Source: Aristolochia californica (Eukaryota > Streptophyta > Magnoliopsida > Piperales > Aristolochiaceae). From it: 64,000 bases of DNA. Both the position numbers and the translations under genes were made by a program. Below, in pieces: positions 11,082-22,802 of this stretch. Positions within the stretch are counted from its first letter, which is position 1, and each line of letters opens with the position of its first letter. A model generated the notes under the pieces. That model was given only the letters and a program-made list of their open reading frames with translations. It had not been told where the DNA came from and searched no databases. Location: contig JARWKL010000015.1 in NCBI GenBank assembly GCA_029961685.1, positions 23,963,220 through 24,027,219 on the forward strand, in the 5' to 3' direction.

Positions 11082-11850
11082 CGCATGCGGATAGAATCAG
11101 ATTCCCGAACGGAATAAAGGTGGAGCTGCGGATTCATTTCTCAGAAAGGAAGAGAAACAGAAAGAAACAAAATTCTTTTTGACAAAGGAAGATGAGAGAG
11201 AAAAAGAGAGCCTGGAACATATCTGATAAAGGGAAACGCAGTCAAAGAAAGAGGCGAATTTCCCCGCTTCTTTTAACTGCTTCTCTAGGAAATCAAAAGA
11301 GCCTTCACTCTCGAAACCGCCCACACGTACGAAAAGTAATATGGACACGAGAGCCCAACGGAGATCGTGTCACACTTATATATTTATATATATATTTTTA
11401 AATAATTTTAATAATTTATTAATAATTTATAATAAGTTATTAAACCGAGTTTAATGGATTGTACTAAAATAAGAAAAATATATTGGAGCGGGTGATATAA
11501 GAAAAATGGATTAAATAAGATACGAATCTATGAAGTGGGTGGAACATGTATCTTGTGCATCATGGAGAGTTAAGTGACCTCATTGGTGGGCCCAGAGGCG
11601 AGTGGAACCTATGGTCATTATATATCCAAAAAGAAGAATCAGAACGATCTTGAATAGGAAGCTTCGTTGCATATCTTTTTCTACTAGCTTCAGACTAAAA
11701 GTGAAGCCGGTCGGTCAAGTCTAATGGTTGTAACATCAGTTTATTTAATCACCGGTTGCCATCGTCTTTCCCTTTTTATCTATATCGCAGGAAATTTCCT
11801 GATATGGGGGAGCATGGCATTTGATACGACTCACATGTAGTGGACGTATA
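11082..11850. other. Intergenic, no gene recognised
   Basis: This is the former 5' flank of the LIN pseudogene on the minus strand followed by AT-rich DNA. The open frames at 11097-11401 have no family motif. Confidence 0.5.
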
Positions 11851-12450
11851 ATAGATTTTTCTTTTGTGTTAATAAATTTAATTTTTATAAGATATTTTAT
11901 ATTAATAAGTTAAGATAGATTTTAACTTGTTAGAATTAATAAATAAATTTATTTTATTTTATAATTAAACAAAATTTAATTTTATAATTTCCAAATGTTT
12001 AATAAAAAAATTACTTTTTAATATCTAAAATATCACTATTAGAATATTAACTAAATATAATATTATAAATTATAAATTTATGTAAATGAAAAAAGAGGGT
12101 ATTTATTATACAAAATATTCTATAGATTTAATTTTATAATATAGTTTTATTTAATTAAACTAAAATATATTTTAAAATTTTTAAAGTAAAAAATAATTTA
12201 AAATAAATTAAGATGATTTATTTAATTAAATATAAAAATAAAATAATTAAACAAATTCTTACTTTTTACAATGTCAAATTGTTACTTTATAATATCTAAA
12301 TTCTTAATCATAAAACAGTCATTAAATATAATATTAAAAATAAGGAATTTATATTAATATAAAATGGTCTTTTAATAGATTTAAATTTATTTTAGATAGT
12401 TCTATTTGACAAAACTAAACTAAATTTTAATTTGTTTAAAAATAATAATT
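11850..12450. repeat. Second block of the AT-rich repeat family
   Basis: The same phrases as at 4.6-5.45 kb appear in the same order and orientation: AAGATAGATTTTAACTTGTTA, TTTAATATCTAAAATATCAC, TTAACTAAATATAATATT and TTAATTAAATATAAAAATAA. About two diverged units are visible. Confidence 0.65.
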
Positions 12451-12717
12451 AATTAAATAACGGTGCTTTAAAGTAAGACACGACAGGACGGCCCCGTCAT
12501 TGTGTGACACGAAACGGCTTGTCCTTCCCGTCAAAGCCAGTTTCCCAGAAAAAGACAAAGGCGAGAATCAAGCTTCGTGGGGAAGCCAAAAACCACTAAT
12601 GAGGAAAGCCACCGGAAACTTCCTGGTTTTGGATTCATTCACTCACACGTAACAAATTCTTTTCAATTTTTTCATTTTTCTCTATTTTTTAATAAATTAT
12701 TCTAACCATACGAATTT

Positions 12718-12783
12718 AACCATGGTTCAAAATTGATATGACCATGGTTCAATTTTGAACCATGGTTCAAAATTGATATGACC
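12718..12783. repeat. Direct repeat with near-palindrome
   Basis: A 26-base unit starting AACCATGGTTCAAAATTGAT occurs at 12718-12743 and again at 12758-12783. The bridge creates CCATGGTTCA-ATTT-TGAACCATGG, which can fold into a 10-bp hairpin. A further CCATGG lies at 12791. Confidence 0.85.
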
Positions 12784-12919
12784 CTGTGTACCATGGTCAA
12801 AATCAGGTTGAACTCCTATGATGCAATTCGGTTCTTTTTTAAAATAAGGATTTGATTTTTTTATTTTTAAAGTATTTAAACAAATATTATAAAAATCGCA
12901 TTAATTATTAATTTAATGT

Positions 12920-13215
12920 AATCACAAGATTTGACCGAATCCACCTTCTCTCCTCCTATTATTATTGCATGCAAAGGTCCCCTCGCCTTTTATTATTATC
13001 TTGACAACGAAACCCCGAACATTATTCCAAATTCCATTCCGATCCCTACCCGCTTCTCCTCTTTTTAAGAAGACCAAGCTAAATTCGCTTGCTGAAAACG
13101 GACGATCTTGATTGCCCGATCTTAAACTTTTACGGACATCACTAACCGTGCCTTACTCGGACAAGCAATCTCTTCGTCGGATCCACCCGTTGGCCCACCA
13201 CCGTGTCACGCGGTA
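12920..13215 (+). promoter_or_regulatory. Probable promoter region of the NPR-like gene
   Basis: TTGACC near 12933 and TTGAC near 12992 match the WRKY-binding W-box core, which is common upstream of NPR genes. No clear TATA box was found. The start of transcription is not determined. Confidence 0.3.
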
Positions 13216-13458
13216 ATGAGCCGTTTCCGAACGAGGAGTCAAAAAAGACTCTCAGTGGGTACCACTGCTACAGTTGTCGCGCAGACTTGGGTGGCCATGA
13301 CGCAACCTTCCCCGTCAGCAAACCCTAGCGACGAAGATGACCACTCCGACGACGTCAGCACAAGACTTCAGCATCTGCAACGGCAGATAACCCAGAAAAA
13401 ACTAGAGAAAGAAAGAAAGAAAAGAAAAAAAGAAATCGACGACTACACTTCTCTCTGA
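13216..13458 (+). CDS. 80-aa open frame upstream of the NPR-like gene
   Basis: The frame encodes a basic N-terminus, an acidic DEDDHSDD patch and a Lys/Glu/Arg-rich end that could form a short helix. No family is recognised. It lies about 1.1 kb before the NPR-like start codon on the same strand, so it may be an upstream frame in a long, possibly spliced leader or a chance frame. It could equally be non-coding. Confidence 0.25.
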   Translation: MSRFRTRSQKRLSVGTTATVVAQTWVAMTQPSPSANPSDEDDHSDDVSTRLQHLQRQITQKKLEKERKKRKKEIDDYTSL

Positions 13459-14544
13459 TTCTGCTTTCTGTCTCCGGGAAGAAGCGAGGAAGTTCGGTTC
13501 AATTGCTGTGGAGAACGTACACCTTCTTACAGTTAAAAAGTTGTTCTTGCTTTGATTCCGTCTCTTGCCGGAAATCTTTTTTCTTTCTTTCGACGGACTG
13601 GCTTTTTCTCTCTGGTTCTTCTTTTTTCTTTTATGGGGTAAGATTGATGTGTTGCGCGGTGGTCATTGATAGATCTGGGAGGAATTTGGAATTTTGAAGT
13701 TTGAATTTGTTGTGTTTGGTTGGGGATAACTTCGAGGAGCAACGAACGGTTTTTACTGCTTGCTCGTGTAATTTGGACTGCGTTTGGATCAAGTTTGATA
13801 CGGATGCCTGGTCTGTGAAATTATACTGTTTTGTGACGGAGTTTTGGAATTCGATTGTTGATTTTGTGTTGCTGGTGGGTTTTTTTTTTTATTTTCCTCC
13901 GCTAAACATTTGTCATTTGGGAGGTTTTTTGGTTAAAATCTGTGCTCTGTTTCGGTGTAATTGTTCTTGTGGCAGGGTCTCAGGTTGCAGTCGGTGCTAA
14001 TTCTGGAAAAAGGAGCACTACTCCTTATTGTTTTTCCTTTTTCTTTTCCTCGTTTCATTGGGCATTTTGTCTAGCTATTCAGAAAGTTCAATTGAAATAC
14101 TTCATTTTTGGGGATGGTGGACGGGAGCATGACAGTTCAAGCTATGAAAGTCAATCTCTTGACATAAGGAAGCCTGTCTTTTGTTTCTATCCGGGGCATT
14201 CGATGAAAGTTTCTTTTCTGATTTCCACCAAACGCCTTTGTGGATATTTTCGTGGCTTGAATAATACTGAACTCCAAACTCAATCCTTGTTTCTATTTGC
14301 TTGGTGACCACTAGTCCGTTCTTCAAGAATTTCTTCTAGTTTTCCATGTTTCTCTTCATGGCGTTGAGTTGATTCTGGCGTGAAAACAATCTTTTGGACC
14401 TCTGGTTTTGGGACTTCCATGTTCCTTGGTTGGGTTCCTTTTGTCGCATCCAGATCGTCTTCCAAATCTCTGCTGCTTCCAAGTTGACTGTTTTCATTGC
14501 TGCTATCCTTTGGAGCAAATTAGACGGTAGAATAAAGTCAACTA
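13459..14544 (+). other. Leader or promoter of the NPR-like gene
   Basis: T-rich sequence with short frames lacking recognisable motifs. It probably holds the 5' untranslated region and perhaps a leader intron. Confidence 0.4.
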
Positions 14545-17500
14545 ATGGAAAATCTGCTTGAACCATCAACTGCTTTTAGTTTCACGTCATCCTCCTACCT
14601 ATCCAATGGTACCGGTAGCTGCAACATATCTGCCTCCAGCAGTCGTGAAGCAGGGTCCAATACAGAAATAGTCAGCCTGAGTAGACTCAGCTCTAATCTG
14701 GAAAAGCTCTTGCTTAATTCTGAATTTGACTGTACTGATGCGGAGATAATTGTTGAAGGAGTCTCGGTGGGTGTTCATAGATGTATTTTATCTGCTCGGA
14801 GTAAATTCTTCCACGAACTCTTTTCACGGGAGAATGGGTCATCTTCTCGTCAAGAACGGAGACCCAAATATGACATAAACGATTTGGTGCCTAACGGAAA
14901 GGTTGGACATGAAGCGTTCAAGATTTTCCTGAGTTATGTGTACACCGGCAAGCTAAAGTCATCCCCACCTGAGGTTTCAACATGTGTTGATCCTGGATGT
15001 GCCCATGATGCATGCCGGCCTGCTGTTATTTTTGCTGTGGAATTAATGTATGCGTCTTCGGTTTTCCAGATAACAGAATTAGTTTCTCTTTTCCAGGTCA
15101 GTAATTCATTGATCTTGTGATTTCTTTTGATAAGTTTCTTGCATAACATACCAGTTAGTAACATCAAGAAATTGGCAAAGTTTATCGATGCTGGACATAC
15201 AGGGATGGCTATTGTTTTCACTAAGCAACAGTCTAAAACCAAAATATTTCCAGACCAGCTATTTGACTCTCATGATTCAAATATTAAGGATCTATCTTAC
15301 TAGAATCTTTGTCGTTTAGATGTAAACATTAACTTCTACATCTGTAGTTCTACTTGGCTGTGATAGTGTTCAAGTAACTCGTCAAATACTAAACAGTATG
15401 CCTGTGAAGGAGTTGAATCTGGCCAATCTAGTGAAATAAGCTTTCGGAAGCTGACAGGTTGTTTCATTCCCTTTCAGCGCCGACTTCTCAACTTTGTCGA
15501 CAAGGCTCTTGTGGAAGATGTAATTCCAATTCTCCAGGTTGCCTATTACTGCAAACTAAGTCAGCTACTCAACCACTGTATCCAGAGAGTTGCACGGTCT
15601 GATCTTGACTCTGTTTCGATAGAGAAGGAGGTGCCACAAGAAGCATCAGAAGAAATCAAAGGACTCCGTGTCAAAGTTCAGCCAGATGAAGCTATGTCAG
15701 CACCCATGGATCCTGTGCGTGAAAAACAGATTGGGAGAATTCATAAGGCACTCGATTCAGATGATGTTGAACTTGTGAAGCTGCTTCTATCTGAGTCAGA
15801 CATAACATTAGATGATGCTAATGCTCTTCATTATGCTTCTGCGTACTGCGACTCCAAGATAGTGGCCGAGTTGCTTGAACTTGATTTGGCCAACATAAAT
15901 CTCAAGAATGCAAGGGGCTATACTGCTCTTCACGTTGCTGCCATTAGAAGGGAGCCAACAGTAATTGTGTCACTTCTCAGTAAAGGTGCCTCTGTGTCTG
16001 AGATGACGGCTGATGGTCAATGTGCTGTCAGTATATGTAGAAGACTGACAAGAGCAAAAGATTATTATGCCAAAACAGAGCACGGGCAGGAATCAAACAA
16101 AGATAGGGTATGTATTGATATATTGGAGAGGGAGATGAGGAGGAACCCAATGATAGGGGAGGAATACATCTGCTCACCAATTATGGCAGACGATCTTAAT
16201 ATGAAACTATTGTACCTGGAAAACAGGGGTAAGAACCTATATTCATATCTTTTCTTGTTTGAGTGTTTGTTGGTAAAAACCTATATTCATATCTTTTCTT
16301 GCATGATTGTTAATTGACGCTCAATAGAGGTAAACCATGTCTCTCAACCATAAATCCTATGATATTCATATTTTGAGCCTGTCAATCTCTGTCAATCTCC
16401 TATACATGTCTATTTGTATTCAAAGATGTTTCTCTGAAAAATGTTGTTATAAAAAATGGGACGTGCCCAGCCTGAATCTTGTATTAGCATGCTGGATCCT
16501 TCTTTATTTTCCTTTTGTGCTAAAATCATGTATGCTGATCAAGCTCTCCAACTGGCAAAAGAAAGTTATGGATGTAAATGTTGAGCTGGATGAAAGATCC
16601 ATTGGTTAGTTGGTGGCTGTCATCAGTTACAGCATGTTATTTGTGCTGTAGGACATCCTAGGTTTGGATTGATGTTTGTATCCACATTCATTGTGGAATG
16701 TTTGAACACTTGCATGTTAATACTGGTCCGATTTTTTAGTCTCTAATGCTGGCATTAAGTTTGAAATCTGAATTGAACCTTCATATGTCTGTTGGTGGTT
16801 TCTTGATTCATTATTGGTTGTTTTCAGTTAATCATCAATAATTGTCTCACTCATAGATGTTAAGGAGCTTACAGCTCGTATTATCTTGTACCAGTGGCAT
16901 TTGCCAAATTGCTCTTCCCCACAGAAGCTAAGGTAGCCATGAAAATAGCTCACGCAGAAGCAACATCTGAATTTGCTGGTCTTTCTGCACCGGACAACAT
17001 CAATGGTACCTTAAGAGAGGTTGATTTGAATGAAACTCCGTCAGGGCAGCACAAAAGATTGCGTTCAAGGATGGATGCCCTAATAAAAACAGGTCCCTTT
17101 TTTAATTATTTATTTATTTTGTCATTTTCTGATAGAGTACTTTACACTGGATTTCTCTACCTGTACAAACAATTTTTTTGTCATTGTGATTGCATGGTTT
17201 CACATAAAAATCTATCAATATCTATGAATATTAAAGTGTCTGCCTGCCTTTGGGTACCTGGGATGACTCTATTCACCTAGGCTGGCTGCATAAGACTGCC
17301 TGTTTATCCTCAGATATTTCTTTCCTGATGAGTAAAGGCTTTTGTTCTGGTTCTAGAGTCGTGATGAGATATCCATACTCTTTTACTGAACAGAAGTGAT
17401 CACCTCACCTTCCACGAAATCAAAATTTCATTTATTTTCTGTAATTGACCCAAAATGACTCTGGTTTAGCTCCTAATGAGCTAGGTAACAGTAACCTCTT

Positions 17501-19174
17501 AATATTCATTCAGGAAAATCAGATGCAGGTCCCACCTATCAGATTGGATTGGCATGCTGTTTGCACCTATATAAGATGCCTTAAATCTAAATCGTGGATG
17601 TAGACTAGTTGCTTAGCTAAGAAGTCACACTTTAGAAAGTGACTTGCTGAGGTAAGAAAGAACACTGCGACAGATGCGTTGTGAAACTATGAAGACCAAT
17701 CTGGAAATGAACTTATTGGAGAGCAATGAGGGGTACCAAAATTTGAGAAAATAGAAGTTGCTTGATATGGTTGAACTTTGTTTCATAGTAACTTACTAGT
17801 GCACCACTGCAAAGGGTTCTGTGAACATTGAATGATGCACTGGCAAGAAGTGGAGGAAGACAATACATATGGAAGTAGAGAGGAAACCCATCATATGTTA
17901 ACAAATGATAAATCCAAATGGTGCCAATGGACTTGTATACATCCCTCAAACAAAGTTGGGATGACAACAATGTTGAGGTGGTTATATGGGAGGTGCTTTT
18001 AACATCCAAGATGGAACCCACAGGATAGAGCCCGTATAATTTGGACAAAAATGAGTTGGCCTGTAAAGAAAGTGGGAAGGGAATAAAGAGAACTCACTTT
18101 TTCTTTGTTAGGCCTAAATGAGAGAGTGAATAAATGATGCCACCTAACATTTCAGCTTATAATTTAAATAAAAGCTTAAGTGCCCTAACTTTCCCATTAC
18201 ACATTGTGTGTTTGCGCAAGAGCTAAGAAACGACACATCTTTTAGGCAATGTAGGTCACCTGGAAATTTATTGTGTCCAAGTCCTTCTCAAGATGACTAA
18301 CCAAATTTAGGGGGTCATTTTCCAACTAATAATCATAAGACTCTTCTTAAAATTAGTTCATGTGCGATTATTCTTACTAACTTTATCCCTCATGTCAAAC
18401 TTACACAAGTAGACAGCTTGCCTGCTATGTCAATAGCACATATGAAGAAAACTAAATGGGGCTCCAATTGGGATTCATAGAACAGATTTCTTGCTTGGAT
18501 ATCATGTTAAAATTGGCTCTAGGTCTATTCCAAAATGACTTGCCGAAGTTGGGAGGCCTTTTTTTAACTGATAACCACAAATTTTTCTTGAAAGTAGTAT
18601 ATGTATTGGATTATTTCCACTAGCACAAATAAACACTATTATCTTTGCCTAGCGCCTGATTAGGTGATGTTACTCTTGAGTGCACTAACCCTATCTGGTG
18701 ATTAAAAGGCAGCATCTCTCTTTACAAAGGCGTTACTAGCCTCTGGTTTTGCATGTTATGATTTGCATTATCAAGTTTTGAAAGAACAAATTTTGATCGT
18801 TACCATACTTTCGATCCTCTTGATGTAATTTCTTGGTTTATTAACCTCTTTATTCATGGAACCGTTTGTCACTTTCAATTCTTATTCTGGTTATGGCTGC
18901 AGTGGAATTGGGTCATCGGTATTTCCCCCTCTGCTCCCAAGTACTAGACAAGTTCCTTGAAGACGATCTGCCGGATCTGTTCTACCTCCAGAGGGGCACT
19001 CCTGAAGAGCAGAGGGTCAAACGGCTGAGGTTTTGTGAGCTGAAAGTTGAAGTCCATAAAGCCTTTACCAAGGACAAAGCTGAATCAACCACACGATCAG
19101 GATTTTCTTCTTCATCATCATCCTCTACTTCTTTGATGGAGGGTGTGAAACAGAAAGCCTCAAGAAAGTCATAA
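14545..19174 (+). CDS. NPR3: NPR3/NPR4-like BTB-ankyrin salicylic acid co-receptor
   Basis: Regulator of salicylic-acid immunity acting with TGA transcription factors in the nucleus; Arabidopsis NPR3/NPR4 are transcriptional co-repressors and CUL3 adaptors. Exons are 14545-15096, 15478-16228, 16895-17092 and 18903-19174. Phases agree and the product is 590 aa, the usual family size. The order is a Ser-rich N-terminus, a BTB domain (about 60-170) with the Cys/His motif CVDPGCAHDAC, ankyrin repeats (about 265-375), and the C-terminal NPR1-like domain. VDLNETP at about 477-483 is the EAR-like motif typical of the NPR3/4 clade rather than NPR1. The arginine in LENR (R434, end of exon 2) corresponds by position to the salicylate-contacting R432 of NPR1 and R419 of NPR4. 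The tail is Ser-rich and then basic. It appears intact. NPR3 versus NPR4 cannot be decided; the symbol is provisional. Confidence 0.95.
16234..16301 (+). repeat. Short duplication just after an NPR-like donor site
   Basis: A 24-base sequence starting AACCTATATTCATATC is repeated at 16234-16257 and 16278-16301, five bases into intron 2. Both copies are preceded by a GGTAA stretch, so the donor region itself was partly copied. Confidence 0.8.
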
Positions 19175-20600
19175 CTATATCAACTATAACGTACTGATTG
19201 CAAAGTGTATTTAAAATCCCTAAAGAGATATGTAGAAAATTTTGTTGTTTATTTGTTGTAATTTTTTTCTTTCTGAGTTCTGTAAAATTTTGTTGTAAAA
19301 GTTTCCTCTGTTAGATCCAAATTTAGCTTGTCTTGTTGAGAACAAACTGAAAAGAAGGAAGCTTTTATTCGTTTTCTTTGCTTTGAATTGCCTCCATATG
19401 GGCGTTGGAGGCTCCACTTCATTGAATCTTTCATTTATGAGTTGAGTTGTAATTGAAAGAGAAACTGCCGACAAAATCTCAACCACTGAGTTGCTTTCAG
19501 TGTACTAAAAATTTCAGTCTCAATTTAAAGAGAATTCAAGTTTCGTTTGTTTCTCAAAAAAATTTAAAAAAGGGATTTCTTTGATAGCCACCAAAAAATT
19601 GGTCACTTGAGCAATTTACTGTAACATAATAAAATTCTATTTTTATTAAGTAAATTTGTGAAGAATTTTCAAAAAAATTTATCATATTTTTGAGTTTGGT
19701 AAGAAAAAAAATCTGAGAATATGACCTATAAGTGAAATTGATTTGAATTTGAATTTGAATTTTTGGTTAAAGTTATAAAAAAAAAATTGGAGTTGAAATG
19801 GAACTTAATCAGATAAGACAAATATATTTTTTGAGATTTCAATTTTTATATGCATATTCGATAGCCACAATTGATCCAATATGAAAAATGTACGAAACAT
19901 GAGAATCGGTTGAGATAGTCATTGATCATGATCGGGTGGCTGACATAGCGTTTCGCACCAAATGGTTTTTCGTATTGGATCAGTCCTCTTCGATAACACA
20001 TAATTAGTTGATAGAAGTTAAAAAAAATTCAATCCGTGTTTCTTTTTCTTTTCGGTTGAACAAGTTAGGTTTTTGGATATTAATGGATGGAGTCGAAACT
20101 TTGTACGAAATACTTAAAAAAATCCAAGATGTAGAAGATGTCTAAGCAAAGTAATGGAATTCTAAAAGGTGTGTCAATTATTGAGGGTCAAAGACAATTG
20201 ACTATTTAATGAAGATTAGAACATAAAACTAATACCAAACTAGTAATAAATTAGGTGATAGGAAAAGATTGTGACTAATCATGCGAGAATGAATAATAAT
20301 TTATGTACTTTAAATACGCACATTTGGTATGTGATGATGTGAAGGTTAGTCTCATCACTCATTCGAATTTGAGTAAATAATTCCGTTATATTCAACTCAA
20401 ACTTGGTATTTTTCAGCATCAAGGTTTAACTTTTTTTTGGCTGCATACCATTTTTTTTTTATAAGACAAATGATACTGTTTATAATAATATTATTTACTT
20501 TAGTATATCTGTAATGATAGTATATGAAACATGAATGTACCGTCGTTAAGATCTATATTTTTTTTTTTTCTGTTACATACTAAATTTACAAAGAAAATTC
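19175..20600. other. Intergenic AT-rich region with an inverted repeat
   Basis: No gene recognised. It contains the 3' flank of the NPR-like gene and an inverted repeat: TTGATCCAATATGAAAAA at 19871-19888 pairs 16 of 18 with TTTTTCGTATTGGATCAG at 19966-19983. The loop contains TGAGATAGTCATT, which recurs near 61.26 kb, suggesting a small dispersed element. Confidence 0.5.
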
Positions 20601-22802
20601 CATTATAGACTACATAGAAACAAAACTATGGCAAAATGCTGTGAAGAATGCATGCTAAATTAGCCAGGCTTTGTCTTTTCTCTCTGTATCCCCTCTCTTT
20701 CTCTATCATCCTTCGTCGGCTTTGGAGCTTTGGATGGAGATGGTGATTTTGTTTTTCTCGTCTTTCTCGATTTCTAGTTCTTCTTTCAGTCATGGATAGA
20801 CTCGTATTGCGTCGCAACCAATCCCAACCACCAAGCAACTTCCATTAATCGACCCAGGTAACGTGGTTACTACCCTGTTCGCCATTAATGTGATCTTCGT
20901 TTGTTTCTCATCTTTTAAGTGGCTAAACGTAAGGTGTTCGATCTGGGCATCGCGATTCCGTCACCTGGGTTGTTGCTGTTTTAGTTTCAATTGTTTAATG
21001 CAATCGGTTTCTTTTCTTGTTGGCTTCTGTTATTTGCCCGAATACGGTTTTCCTTTCGCAGCATTTGGTGTGTTTCCATTGTTGACTTCTAGGTGTTGAT
21101 TGTTGGTTTCTGGGGGATGCGGTCGAGTTGTCGGTTGTGCACATCGAGGTATTGGCTAGATTTGAGTATCAGTGTGGTTCCTTCTGGGTTTTTCTTCTTC
21201 TGTTGATCTTGGTATTATTTTTATCACAATTCACGGCTTGGTTTTTAATTTCCTCTCTTGTTGCTTCTCTTGGCTGTTCTCTGGATTCGTGTCATCTGAT
21301 TATTATTGATTCACCTGAATAACTTGTTTTTGTTGATTCTTACCTTCTTGCCTGTAACCTTTCCTGCGTCATACTTGTTATGATCATCTTCTATTTTTTC
21401 TTAACGAACTTGGGAATTTGTTGTTTGATGTATGTCATTAACTATACCCTTTTCCTTGAAAGCTCTTGGTAATAGGCGGAGATGTACTTGTGACAGAACT
21501 CTCTGGTTAGATTTCAGTACCAGTGTATATGCTGCTGGCGGAGAAAGCTCTTCTAGCTTCTCTTCGTTCTGTTTCTTTTTTTTGGGAACTGAAATTGCTT
21601 CTGGCATTCTAATTTTTAAGGTAGTCCACTATTTTTCTTTCAGAGTATTTGAATTTAGAACTTGTTGCGTTAGCAATTTTTAAATAGAAGATAATGCCTT
21701 ATTTTTTTTAGCAAATAGATCTATTTATTAAGCCTTCAGTAGATCTTAGTATTATTGGAACATTGCAATAGTAATTACCCCTCAAAATTTTATAATCATA
21801 ATTCAATCTAATTCTCTTCTCATGAGGAAGTTTTCTCTTGGTGTCTTTGTCATCAGGGTGTTGTCTCTTGTACCCAGTGAATATGAACCTTCTGATTTTA
21901 TTGGTTTTCTTCCCATATACATTTTTCATCCCATTCTCATATGTTGCATAATACATCATTATAAGGGAAAATTAGCCATTGTTTGCAGTACAAATATGTT
22001 TCTTGGTACACATGCACATGTAGGCAAAGATTTTTGCTTTTACAGTCAATGCTTCGGTTCTTTATGAGGATTTCACTGTCTAAGATCCAAGACTTATCTT
22101 CGTCTTGTTCTTCTTCCTCTTCATATTCTTCTTTTAGGGTTATATCTGTGATTGTTCTAGTTAGATCACAATGTTTCCCTATTTAATGATTAAACTATTA
22201 CCTAATTGAAGTTTCCATGTGTAAATTTGGTTTGCAGTCCAAATCCTGCAGGTAGTCTGACCAAAATGGAGTAAATTTGGATGTTAACAGCTCTAATTTT
22301 GTCGTACTTAAAATGGAGTAATAATTGAATCAGTATGACTTGCTGCAAAGGTCTTTAACTGGGCATTAAATGGCAGAAAGGCAATAAGTTTTTATCACTG
22401 AAGTTTCAAGAGAATATAAAATTTGATTTTACATGTATATCATTGGTTTATAAAGTGGACTAGCTTCAATTGGAAGTTGCTACCACTTGGCTTTGAACTT
22501 GTTAATTACGGACTTGCGTGCTTCATCTTGTATTCATTATTACATTTTTTTTATAGTTTTCCAAACTTCTTTCCTTACATTAAGTTACATAACTTATGAA
22601 ATGCTCAAAATTTCTGTCCATGAGGACTATTGCAAGAATAAATATAAATGAATACTTTGTACACATTAGAGTCTAATTTAGAGCATTCAAGAGACATGTT
22701 TTGCTGCTTTTTTTTTTCTTTTTTGGTTGCTTTTGGTGGTTTGCTAATTATTTCCATTGTATTACAGTGTATGTCATGATGCAAGTACATGAGATAACAC
22801 TT
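20600..22802 (+). other. Probable leader and leader intron of the TLC-domain gene
   Basis: No coding exon is recognised. A possible non-coding first exon ends at the donor CCCAG|GTAACG near 20857. An acceptor TATTACAG at 22760-22767 lies 35 bases before the proposed start codon. A three-codon-long ATG-TCA-TGA frame at 22771 precedes the start. This arrangement implies a leader intron of nearly 2 kb and is inferred from splice-like signals only. Confidence 0.4.

Noticed and set aside
10804..11094. 96-aa plus-strand open frame
   Set aside because: It is antisense to the LIN pseudogene start and has no family motif of its own.
13942..14307. 121-aa plus-strand frame before the NPR-like start
   Set aside because: Low-complexity Phe/Ser-rich translation of T-rich leader or intron sequence, without a motif.
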